Of a stretch of 64,000 nucleotides of DNA, positions 54,877 to 64,000 are shown one piece after another. Source of the stretch: Anastrepha obliqua (taxonomy: Eukaryota; Arthropoda; Insecta; Diptera; Tephritidae). Position numbers and translations under genes: made by a program. Each line of letters starts with the position of its first letter. Position 1 is the stretch's first letter. Where the stretch lies: NCBI RefSeq assembly GCF_027943255.1, contig NC_072893.1, positions 19,552,001 to 19,616,000 of the forward strand, written 5' to 3'. The notes beneath the pieces are model-generated. The model did no database searches and was not told the origin of the DNA. It saw nothing but the letters and a program-made list of their open reading frames with translations.

Positions 54877-56855
54877 TTTCATGAAATTTTTCTTAATTTT
54901 TTTCTTTTTCGCCAGAGTTGTATGTAAAGGAATGCAATCCTTATAACTGAAGGTGAATTGATGAATTAAGGGCACATTAAATGAAGGAAAATGTTGATAA
55001 ATTTTATGAAGTCGAAATGCCTAAGATTCGCCATATCGTTAATATTAATTTTATTCTTTCATCCCACAAAATTCAAGACAATTCAGAAACAAAAACAGGC
55101 GTTAGAGTCCACTCGGTTTATTTGTACTCACATATTTCAAAAAAAGTGCGCTGGAAACTCAATCAGTTATTTAAAATTCATAGCCAGAGACGGCTTAGGG
55201 TTGGGCAAAATTAGGTATGTACATATATATGTTTGTATGTAGATATGTATGGACATCTAAAAAATAACAACGCACATTAAAGTGAGCCATAAAATAAAAC
55301 CTCAAAGAAAGTAAATCAGCTTAACTACAAACCAAACCAAGAACCGTTGGCTGAGTGATCGTAAAAAAGTTTAAAGTGAACAAAACAGAAAATATACGAG
55401 GCATAGGAAGCTATGCGCTGCAGATCCCGAACAGCAGTGCCAAGCAATAACAAAAAAAACAAACTCTCAGCATAATAAAATAATATGAAATATAAAAAAC
55501 CCAACTTTAAGTCAGCTCCTCTATCTGCTTAAACTACAAACAGGCAGCCTAAGAGCCCAAGAGCCGTGTAGCGCAGTTAATGTTCTGAAGTAAAAGAAAA
55601 ATCAGTTAACCACTAATGCAACGCGTAAGCTTCCTGTTGACGGTTTACCGCCTTTGGCGTGCGCTTGAGGAGGAGCACCCACGTCGTCATCAAAGTCAGG
55701 CTGCTTGACTGCCTGAAATTGCTGGCAACGGTCGGGCAGATGTGCATGCAAATACATACATACATAAGTATATTTATATGGCACACATACATACACATTT
55801 ACTGCATAAGCTTATTTTTGTTACTTTTTTGTTGGGCGACGTATTTCGTAGTCACTATGTTTTAGCTTTTGTTCTGCTTATTTTTGTTGCCCCCAGCGCA
55901 TTTGACACGTCAGAAACGACATTAACATACATACACACAAACAGCAGTACTGACAGTCAATTTCAGCTGCAGACAGTGGAAAACACTCCTGTAAAATTAG
56001 CAAGGAGAGGTGCTCTCATACACATAAACACACACACGCGCGCGCTTATAAAAGATAAACAATAAAAGTTAAAGAAAAGCACCCACACATATGTCGGTAT
56101 GTATGTAGTTGTGCTTGTACCAGCAAATAAAATAAAATGTCAGAACATAAACAGATGTGCGAAAAAAATTCACAAATTCACATTAAAACTCCTGTAAAAA
56201 GGCGTGCGCTGTACAACCGCAAACGCGCCCATCTGTGTAAATGTAAATATTTTTATGACATCATAAGAGAATAAACCTTCACTTGGAATAAGAACGAGCA
56301 GTCTTAGTGCATATAGTTTTCTATTTATTGCATATAAATACACACCTACATCCATAAATATTTGATAAGCTCACTTGTAGAAACTATGAAATATATGTAA
56401 ATGTGCGCTGCACCACTCAAATTATCACAATAATAAATTAACACATTTAAAGCCCATCTCCGGTGGTCACCACTAATAGATAGTTTGCATTTATATGCTT
56501 GACTTATCTGCACTTTTCGCTCATCCTTAGCCTTATTCTCTGTTTGTTCAATTTTTATGTTTATTTGTCTTCCTCTTCCGCTTTAACACCCAGGTGCACA
56601 ACGAAAATGACTGCACTCTACTGCACTCAATTGCTTTCATTTGTGGTATACCACCCAGCGCGAAACCCAGAAGTAATAGAATTTTCATATTCGTGTATTT
56701 TTTTATTAATGGGAGTATTGTTTTTCTGCCGTTTTTTGTGCGACCTTTTCATTATGTTTAATACATATAAAGCGTGTGTGGGGTAAACGAAAGTACGCTG
56801 CGCTTTCCATGGGTTATTTCAAGGGCTAATTTACCATTTGAGGTTTTCTATTTTG
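54877..56855. other. Spacer between the inverted-repeat arms
   Basis: About 2 kb of less AT-rich, single-copy-looking DNA with CATA/CACA microsatellites (55750-55800, 56025-56050). Frames at 55602-55865 and 55742-56065 derive mainly from these repeats. A short segment at 55620-55740 is GC-richer, but no exon signature or family motif was recognised. Confidence 0.5.
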
Positions 56856-56879
56856 TTGGGGAATAAGTTCATTGCGTAA

Positions 56880-58210
56880 AATAAAAAGCAAATTTACTTT
56901 AGAGAATTGTCGGTTAATATACTCTTATGATTATACAATCAAATTAAAAAAAAAAAAAAACAAATTATGCATAAAATGATAAAAAAAATCATGAAAAAGT
57001 AATTTAAAAAAAATTCCAAAATTTGTTTATAGATCAGGATTAAAAAAAAAATTTTATTTGTTACAGCTTTTCTAAACTTGTTAAAATTTTAGTGAATTTA
57101 AAATAATCGTTTCCAAAACCTATGATAAACTTTTTTAAATAAATAAATAAAAATAAATAAAAATGATACTTAAATTAATAAAAAAATATATTCAAAAGCT
57201 TAATTTGAGAAAAAAAAAATTACAAAAATAAAAATTAAAAAAAATATCAAAATAATAAAATATCTTCAAATAATTTATTGAAAAAACAAAACATTACAAA
57301 AATAAAAAGAACATTAAATAATGAAAATATCCTCATAAATCAATTATGAAAAAAGCAATACAAAAATAAAATCAAAAGAAAACATTAAAATAATAAAAAA
57401 TTTTTTAAAATTTATTTTCAAAAAAATCTTAAATATTCGTTTTTGGTTTTCTAAGCTTAATAAAATTTTAGTGAATTTAAACTAATCTTTTAAAACACCT
57501 TATGATAAATTTCAAAATAAATATAAATGATACTTAAAATAATAAAAAAAAAAATATTTAACAATTTATTTAGAGAACACATTACAAAAAAAAAAAAATC
57601 AAAGAGAACACTAAAATAATAAAAAGAAGTACTAAAAAATTTATTTTGAAAAAAATCGTAGTATTCGTAATGAAAATTTTTCTGAAATTATATTAAAATT
57701 TATGGGGCTTTTAAAATAATAGTTTAAAAAACCTTATGGTGAATTTTTTTAAATAAGAAAAAAATTAATAAAATAATATTTTAAAATAATTAAAAAAAAT
57801 ATATATTAAAACATTTATTTTCAGAAAAAAACACATTACAAAACTAAAAATAAGAAAACCTTAAAATTAAAAAAAAAAATCTCAAAAATTTAATTTGTGA
57901 AAAAAAAATACAGAATTTCTATATAGGTCCGTTATTAGTTTTCTAACGCCTTCCACCTAACACATTCCGCCGGTAAAAATTGAAAAACTAAAACAAAATA
58001 AATAAATAAAATTAAAAAAAAAGAATCTTCAAATAGTTTTTTTTTAATCTTCAAACATTTTTTTTTTTGCAAAGAGAGTATGCGTAAATTTACTTTAAAA
58101 ATATTCCTTTACAAAACTCGCTTGACAATTTTAAAAATAATACTTAAAATAAAAAAACGTCTTTAAAAGTTAATTTGAAAAAAAAAAAACAATGACAAAC
58201 TTCGTTTATA
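56880..58210. repeat. Inverted-repeat arm 2 (AT-rich array)
   Basis: Mirror of 53466-54876, as described there. Boxes tttctaaacttgttaaaatt then ttagtgaatttaaaataatc near 57068-57110, and relatives near 57450-57510 and 57690-57740, are the complements of the arm 1 boxes. It is bounded on the inner side by gttggggaataagttcattg (56858) and on the outer side by gttggggaataagttcatag (58211), both in plus orientation and both like the mariner 5' terminus. Confidence 0.8.
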
Positions 58211-58640
58211 TCAGGTTGGGGAATAAGTTCATAGGGTTTTTATATTTGCCTTCATTTTACAACGATTTGTGTGCTGCTTGGCAAAAGGTTAGTATCCATT
58301 CGACAGAACTCTTTCTCCTCTAAACTATGTTAATTGTATTTTAGAGTTATTTAATTTGTTATTAGTTTTGAGGCATAGAAATGGAATACCCAGGAGGCAA
58401 AAATCAAGATTTTCGACACCTGCTCTTCTTTGCTTTTCATCGAGGGCAAAAAGCTGCCGAAAAACCCCGGCACATTTGCGACTGTAATGGAGAAGCTGTC
58501 ATAGGCGAGTCCACAGCACGGAAATGGTTTGCAAAGTTCAAAAATGGCGATTTTGACGTCGATGACACGCCCCGCAGCCGCAGAACTTCTGAATTCGATG
58601 AAGACCCATACAAATCACTTTTGAAGGAGAACGGAGAATA
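58211..58640 (+). pseudogene. Mariner 5' end, truncated after about 86 codons
   Basis: The terminus TTGGGGAATAAGTTCATAGG and a 160-bp leader precede ATG 58381: MEYPGGKNQDFRHLLFFAFH, IGESTARKWFAKFKNGDFDV and DDTPRSRRTSEFDEDPYKSL, then a stop at 58639. It is the same family as 52340-53465, with an open frame where that copy has a stop. Everything after the N-terminal domain is missing. Confidence 0.85.
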
Positions 58641-58659
58641 ATAAAATAAATTTGTTTTT

Positions 58660-58770
58660 GGATAATTTTTTTATTGAAAATTCACTTCACCGAATAATTT
58701 TTGTCTAAGTCTGAAAAATAGCCTTGCATTTTTTTGTCTAAGTCTGAAAAATTCAAAATAAAATTAAAAA
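58660..58770 (-). pseudogene. Mariner C-terminal scrap with a short internal duplication
   Basis: The minus strand reads FSDLDKKMQGYFSDLDKNYS, so the SDLDK segment is present twice. This block belongs to the family at 59248 and 63605 (FFRLRxILLFG in their shifted frames). The array at 58790 starts directly beside it. Confidence 0.5.
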
Positions 58771-58789
58771 AAATTGTTCCCAAAAAAAA

Positions 58790-59050
58790 AACAGTTAAGC
58801 TTTTTCTCCCATAATTTTTTTTTTCCTGTTTTAATTTTTCTCGCAAAAAGTGATTTGGAGCCTCAAACTTGCAAAAAAACATTTTTCTTGTTTGAAAAAA
58901 AAAAAAAATAAATAAAATAAAATGAAAAAAATTATTGAGAAAAAAAATTTTTTGAAAAACTTTTTTAATTTTATTTGTGAAAGTGCCAAGTGTTTTTGTT
59001 TTGAAAGAAATGTTTGGGAAAAATTTGTTTTAATAAAACAAATATTATGA
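58790..59050. repeat. Single displaced unit of the 61.2-63.6 kb array
   Basis: Shares gtgatttggagcctcaaact, aaaaattattgagaaaaaaa and tttatttgtgaaagtgccaa with the units at 61195-62069 and 63437-63600. Confidence 0.65.
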
Positions 59051-59247
59051 AAAACTCACTAATACGATTTCAGTTTTTTCGTAAATAAGCCCCCGTCATG
59101 AAAAAGTTTATATCAGCTGATTCCTTTAAATTCGCTAAGAGCCAGCTAACAGTCCGATATTGGCCACATCATTAAAAGTCTTTCCACTATATCTATGCCA
59201 AATGAAAGAAAAGAAACTAAAAAGGGAAATTTATAACCATTAAGTTA

Positions 59248-59620
59248 GGTGGCGCAAAATTAATCATTCAATGTGGTTTTTGAATACTTTTTTTATTAAC
59301 AATTTACGTTACCGAATAATAGGATTTATCTAAGCCTGAAAAATAGCCACTCGTTTCTGCAATCACCCCTTCGTTTGAATGAAATCTTTTTCACGCCAGA
59401 CATTTCTTCAAATTGGCGAACAAATAGTAGTCTGAGGGAGCCAAGTCTAGAGAATGGGAGGGATGTGAAACGAGTTGGAAGCCTATTTTTATTAATTTTG
59501 TGACTATAACTGCTAAGCCATGAGCTCGTGCATTGTTTTGATGGAAAAGGAAAATCACTCGACAAAGAAATAAACCGATCTCTCTGAAATTTACTGTGTG
59601 TTCTCCCAAGAGATGTTAAT
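59248..59620 (-). pseudogene. Mariner transposase, C-terminal half
   Basis: The 3' terminus in complement precedes GGTGGCGCAAAATTAATCAT at 59248. Minus-strand blocks: GLFLCRVIFLFHQNNARAHG (second catalytic Asp replaced by Asn), LGF-type helix as KIGFQLVSHPSHSLDLAPSD with YYLFANLKKCLA (third Asp intact), then, in another frame, ISFKRRGDCRNEWLFFRLR. It is truncated near 59620. The HQNNARAH and SLDLAPSDYYLF blocks fit the irritans/mellifera-type mariners. Confidence 0.75.
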
Positions 59621-61194
59621 AACTAAGTATGACCTCGATACGCGCCAATAGTGCCATCTCTCTGACTTTTCACGGACTATTCAAACCACCCTCGTACTAT
59701 AGCTGATATATGATGAAAATTGAAGTCATACACATCTGGTTATTTTCTTAACACAGGACTTACTGAATGCTTCCCGACACTTCTACTTAGTGCCAATGCG
59801 CCACTCAATTTCGCCTCGCCTAAGATAAGTAGGTGGCGGTGACTTTGTGGAAGGCAATTAGCAAAATGAAGTTGGAGGCAAGGCCATGTCCGCAAAACAA
59901 ATATGCAAGAATCGAAAAATAATGCCACTACGTTTTTTTATATTATTATTATTTAATGAAAAAGTCCTAGTACTTGGCTCGATATGCTTTTGAGGAATAC
60001 CTACAAATGTTAACTATCGGACTGCCAATCTTATCGCTTTGCAGTCCCGTCACCACAGTTGTTGATTATACTGTTCCATGTAATTAACCAACCTATGATT
60101 TTGCACCGTTTTTTTAATATATTTTGTTTCCTTTGCTTTTGGCATTTTCCTTATCATTTGGCAGTTGCCCTAACACTAGAAAAATGTGTTTGGCTTGGCT
60201 CAATTTGTTAACATCATGACTTTTGTCATTGCAAAATTAGCTCCATTTAATCATAAGTGGATGAGCAATTTTTCGTTTTTTCACAAAGACCAACGCGCTC
60301 ACGGATTCCAAAAAAAAAATGTAAAAAAAAAGTGTGGCATGCAACGGATTGTGCACGAAATGCTGACTGGTTATTTATAGGAAAAATGCATGCACCACAT
60401 CTTCTATTTTTATGAATATGCAAGACACAAACACACATACATACGTATGCAGAAAAGTTTGCATGTCCTTTTTATAATATTTTACAAATTAGTTTTCCGC
60501 ATCTGCGCCCATTTATAACGTGCCTTGTTTGCTTGCCTCAGCAAACGTTCAGCTCAGCCATGAGTGCTGGCATTTATTCATTTTGCCAATTGGTGGAGCA
60601 TTCTAGCGTATGGCCGCGCGTGTGTTGCCGTTTGCCACATTTGCGGCATATACCCCGGTAGTGGAGCCTGCCACCGTGCTTCACAAGTCAACCGCCTGGC
60701 TTGTGGCATGTATTTTTGCGGTCCGTTTGCGGCGGCACCTACATACACTAAATGCACATGGAAAGTCTGTGTTGTGCCACATTCTGGCACTTTTGCTGGT
60801 GGCATTGCAGGCTGCTACTGCTTTTATTTTACTCCATTTAATTTCATTTCCTTTTTTCCTTTTGCCGCTAATTGAATTAGGCGTCCGCTCCTGAAATTGC
60901 GGGCATTTGCCTTTAAATGTAATATTTTTGTTGTTGCAATTTTCGGAAAAAGTGCCACTTCGCGTCTGTTCTCATTGCGCCTACATATATTTTTAATTAG
61001 TGGTGAGATGATGAAATTCCAGTGGCTACTACAATTGTGACTCTACTGATGGTTTTTTGGGAGCATTCGGAAAATGAGTTGCATTAAAAAAAGGCGTCTG
61101 TTTCCCAACGATTTTTTGTCACTCGAGCAATTGCATGCCACGGGATCAGATTATTTTGTGCATTGTTGTCAATTTTTCTGAAAATTGGCTAATT
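59621..61194. other. Single-copy-looking non-coding DNA
   Basis: Composition is closer to ordinary fly intron or intergenic DNA. Overlapping frames at 60564-60894 (+) and 60578-60805 (-) reach about 100 codons. They overlap one another in three frames and have no domain, so I reject them as genes. Confidence 0.5.
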
Positions 61195-62069
61195 TGAAGG
61201 CACAAAAGAGATGAAACAATTTTTGGAAAACTTTTTTTAATTATATTTGTGAAACTGCCAAGACAATTTTTTTTGAAAAAAAAGGTTTGGAAATTTAATT
61301 TTTTATGAAACTAATATTCTGAAAAAAACAAATTATTAATATAATTATATTAATATATATTATAATATTTTGGAACAAAAATATTTAAAAAATTATATAT
61401 ATATTGAAAAAAATTATTGAGAGAAAAAATTTTTGGGAACAATTTTTTAAATTTTCTTTGTGAAAGTGCAAAGTGAATTTTTTTTGTGATGTTATTTCTG
61501 TGAGAACCAAAGCGGTTTGAAGACTCAAACTTATAAAAACATTTTTTTTTTCCAAAAAAATAAATTTAAAAAAACAAAAATTTTTCAAAAAAAAATTTTT
61601 GGGAGAAAATTCCCTTGGCGAATTTTTTTGAAAAAAAAAATTGGCAAACATTTTTTAATTTTTTATAAAAATAACATTTTGAAAAAAAAACTAATTATAT
61701 TATTTTGAACAAAAAAACATATTATTTTGAGAAAAAAAAATAATACATATATTGAAAAAAAATTGGTAGAAAAAATTTTAGATTTGTTTTGTTTGGGAAT
61801 AATTTTTTTGCCAAGTGAATTTTTTTTTTGGAAAAAAATTTTTAATTTCATGTTTGTGAGTACCAAAGTGATTTGGAGCTTCAAACTTGTACCAAAACAT
61901 TTTTTGCTTTTTGAGAAAAAAAAATTTAAATTAAAAACAAAAAATTATTGGGGGAAAAAATGTTTGAAAAACTTTTCTAATTTTATTAGTGAAAGTGCCG
62001 AGTGATTTTTTTTTGATTTGTATACAAATATTGAAACAAAATTGTAATATTTAAAAAAATATATATATG
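61195..62069. repeat. AT-rich tandem array, unit about 340 bp
   Basis: Boxes attgaaaaaaattattgaga, tttgtgaaagtgccaagtga and gtgatttggagcttcaaact recur near 61205, 61405, 61755 and 61935. The array continues after the Tc1 insertion at 63437. No coding potential, although Lys/Phe-rich frames arise on both strands. Confidence 0.7.
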
Positions 62070-62071
62070 TA

Positions 62072-63430
62072 CAGTTGTGGACAAAATAATAGGTGTAACA
62101 AAGTTTTTTTTAATAACATTCAAAAATTTGTAAAGACAAGAGTTTTTTTTATTGTTTTAGTAATGTCTTATTTCATTAAATAAAAATATGTTGAAATTCA
62201 TTTTATTTTTTACACTCAAATTAATTTAATTATAACAAAAAATACCATTGGTCAAAATAATAGGTGTGAAATATTATATGACAAAAAACAAAACAAAAAG
62301 ACAGTTCAACTTAAATTTAACCGCTAGTATTTCAATAACCAGTATATCCTTCATGGTTCTGTATAAGTTTGCCTATTCTATTGGACGTGGATTTTATTAA
62401 TTTTTGGCAGGTTTCTAAAGGGGTAGCATCCCATATTTCCTTGGTTTTCTGCCACGATTGCTTCTTGTTTTGGAATGCAAAGTCTGCCAGTCTCCTCTTC
62501 AAATCACTCCACAAGTTCTCAATAGGATTGGGATCAGGGGATTGACTTGGCCATTGTATACAACTTATGTTTGCATTTCTTAGCCTCTCCGACACCAACC
62601 TCGACGTATGTTTGGGGTCATTATCTTGCTGATAACACCATCTCAAAGGCATGTTTTCTTCTGCATATGGAAGCATAACATTTTGCAAAATATCCCTATA
62701 CTCAACCGCGGTCATTGTGTCTTTTATCCAAAATAAAGGACCAACACCATAATGTTTCCGCCTCCATGCTTAATGGTCTTTTTGGTATACTGAGACGCAA
62801 ATTCTTTGCCTTTAGGGCAGCGTACGCTTCTATTGGAATCATTACCGGATAAATTCATCTTTACTTCGTCACTAAATAAAATATTTCGCCACTTTTTTTC
62901 TCCAGTAGGACCACACCAATCACTGTGCTCATTAGCAAATGCTTTTCTTCTCTGTATGTGCACCTTTCGTAGAAGTGGAACTCTTCTAGCTTTTCGTTCT
63001 GGTAGATTAGCGTCCACTAAGCGCCGTCGTATTGTCTGCGAGCTTACATTCAATTCCATTTCTGCGGCGATTTGTCGCGAAGACACAAAAGGATCCTTTT
63101 TGGTCATAAGAACTATAGTGCGGCGATCCTCTGCCGAGCCCGTCAATCTTCGCCGTCCACGATTTTCTTTCTCTCACTTCTTTTTTAAAGAGTTCGTAAC
63201 AAAGTTTTCCGACCGTCCCAATGTATTGGCAATGTACCGATAAGTTTTCCCTTCCGCACGAAGTTTCTTCACCAATTGACGCTCTACTTCGGTGCAGTGA
63301 GTATTACGACCCATTCTAAATAATTATTGAACCAGTCAAAATAATACAAATTGAACAATTCAGCAAAACATACTTGATAACTCTTCAAATAACAAGGTAT
63401 TTTCGAAAAAATGCTGATACACCTATTTTT
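62072..63430 (-). mobile_element. Tc1-like element (DD34E) inserted in the 340-bp array
   Basis: The left terminus is CAGTTGTGGACAAAATAATA then GGTGTAACAAAG, preceded by TA (62070-62071). A second copy of its core, ggtcaaaataataggtgtg, lies at 62251. The right side carries tcaaaataata near 63338 and an eroded terminus (cacctatttttattg near 63421), so the last dozen bases are lost or replaced by array sequence. The array resumes directly at 63437. Confidence 0.85.
62332..63314 (-). pseudogene. Tc1-like transposase, lightly damaged
   Basis: ATG at 63314 begins MGRNTHCTEVERQLVKKLRA and continues through a helix-turn-helix (YRYIANTLGRSENFVTN) to one in-frame TGA after KKK. From 63146 come DPFVSSRQIAAEMELNVSSQ (second helix-turn-helix), WRNILFSDEVKMNLSG (first Asp intact) and KKTIKHGGGNIMV. 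A small deletion shifts the frame near 62735. From 62715: MTAVEYRDILQNVMLPYAEE, WCYQQDNDPKHTSRLVSERL (second Asp) and SQSPDPNPIENLWSDLKRRL (catalytic Glu), ending QNHEGYTGY at 62332. There are 34 residues between Asp and Glu, so DD34E. All three catalytic residues survive; one stop and one small deletion inactivate it. Confidence 0.9.
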
Positions 63431-63436
63431 ATTGAA

Positions 63437-63600
63437 AAAAATTATTGAGAGAAAAAATGTTTGTAAACAATTTTTTTAATTTTATTTTGAAAGTGCGGAG
63501 TGAATTTTTGTTCGAAAAAAAATTCTTGGGAAAAATATTTTTAATTTTACTTTTGTGAGTACCTAAGTGATTTGTTGGAAACGTCCATGCAAAAATAAAA
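63437..63600. repeat. Continuation of the 340-bp array after the Tc1 insertion
   Basis: Carries attgaaaaaaattattgaga, attttgaaagtgcggagtga and gtgagtacctaagtgatttg, matching units at 61405 and 61755. It stops where mariner sequence begins at about 63605. Confidence 0.7.
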
Positions 63601-63604
63601 GCTA

Positions 63605-64000
63605 CTTAATTGTTTGGGGTAAACTATTTTAATTTTTTGGCACAGTCTCCTTTAAGGCTAATACACTTTATCCAACGCTGTTCTAGTTTCTTGATCCGTT
63701 CCGAATAATAAAATTTGTCCAAGTCTAAAAAACAGCCATTCATTTCTGCAATCACCTACATATTTGAACAAAATAATTTTACCTCCATCTAGTACTTCAC
63801 ATTGGGAAACAAATAAGTAGTTCAAGGAATCCAAGGGAGCCAAGTCTAGATAGTAGGAGGAATATGAGTTGGAACTGGTGCATGAACTGGTGCATTGCCG
63901 TGATGGAGAAGGGAATCACTCGATTTTATCGACTCAAACGAATGCCAAACACAAAGAAATAGACGGAACTGGCTGAAACTTGGTTTGAGTTCTTCCAAGA
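63605..64000 (-). pseudogene. Mariner transposase, C-terminal half, running off the window
   Basis: Minus strand, frameshifted. The second-Asp region is a degraded QCTSSCTSSNSYSS-type frame (about 63890-63850); then LDLAPLDSLNYLFVSQ (third-Asp block, altered), GDCRNEWLFFRLGQILLFGT and a C-terminus near 63640 follow. It shares GDCRNEWLFFRL exactly with 59248-59620, so it is the same family. The 5' part lies beyond 64000. Confidence 0.65.

Noticed and set aside
55602..55865. Possible exon in the inverted-repeat spacer
   Set aside because: The GC-richer segment (55620-55740) lacks recognisable splice pairing or a protein family signature, and the flanking frames come from CATA repeats.
60564..60894. 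Cysteine-rich frames of about 100 codons overlapping in three readings
   Set aside because: Overlap in several frames and both strands indicates composition rather than coding; no family motif.
1..64000. LTR retrotransposons (Gypsy, Copia, BEL) or endogenous virus
   Set aside because: No protease, integrase or envelope motifs and no direct long terminal repeats were seen; all reverse transcriptase pieces are LINE type.

Overview
The window looks like intronic DNA from a higher fly. Tephritid affinity is an inference from the AT-rich background and the mix of mariner, rosa-like, Tc1-like, R1-like, Jockey-like and RNase H-bearing LINE copies; no marker gene proves it. There are no operons, long intact host reading frames, CRISPR arrays or bacterial signals. 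The only host protein-coding sequence I can support is one 128-bp exon on the minus strand (25344-25471). It has canonical splice sites and encodes an integrin alpha beta-propeller segment, most like the laminin-binding PS1 type (mew). No second exon could be confirmed, so the window probably samples two very large introns of that gene, at least 25 kb on one side of the exon and 38 kb on the other.

The rest alternates between three kinds of DNA. (1) Single-copy-looking non-coding stretches: about 1.2-2.6, 13.7-15.5, 16.8-18.2, 30.6-32.6, 34.1-35.3, 38.1-39.4, 42.0-43.9, 46.1-47.8, 49.6-52.3, 54.9-56.9 and 59.7-61.2 kb. (2) Blocks of dead, often nested transposons. (3) Degenerate AT-rich tandem arrays, each with its own unit: 0-1.2, 9.1-10.2, 22.25-24.2, 39.45-40.9, 47.95-49.3, 53.5-54.9 (inverted copy at 56.9-58.2), and 58.8-59.05 / 61.2-62.1 / 63.4-63.6 kb.

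Mobile elements by region. 2.6-6.5 kb: a LINE with RNase H and a zinc-type C-terminus, split by a 2.7-kb hAT element with 8-bp target duplications. That hAT carries a Tc1-like deletion derivative in its intron. 6.5-8.9 kb: three LINE fragments and a gag zinc-knuckle remnant. 11.1-13.6 kb: an RTE-type reverse transcriptase, invaded by a LINE that was itself invaded by another LINE; both sets of target duplications survive. The composite abuts a rosa-like mariner pseudogene. 15.5-18.4 kb: LINE fragments. 18.6-20.8 kb: two mariners, 5 bp apart. 25.7-27.3 kb: a Jockey-like LINE carrying a 700-bp mariner derivative. 28.1-30.6 kb: LINE and R1-like fragments with pieces of a tRNA-derived SINE. 32.6-34.05 kb: two mariners. 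35.3-38.1 kb: Jockey-like, RNase H-type and R1-like LINEs. 40.1-42.0 kb: a LINE 3' end and a Tc1. 43.9-46.1 kb: SINE, deleted mariner, RTE-type LINE, mariner scraps. 52.3-53.5 and 58.2-64.0 kb: mariners and a Tc1 of the DD34E type.

The most unusual structures are a large imperfect inverted repeat (about 53.04-54.88 and 56.88-58.64 kb), a roughly 240-bp satellite with dimeric higher-order organisation at 23.1-24.06 kb, a recurrent tRNA-derived SINE, a Helentron-like element with a ~120-bp internal array, and the lone integrin exon in TE-saturated introns. All boundaries were read by eye; no alignments or database searches were run.
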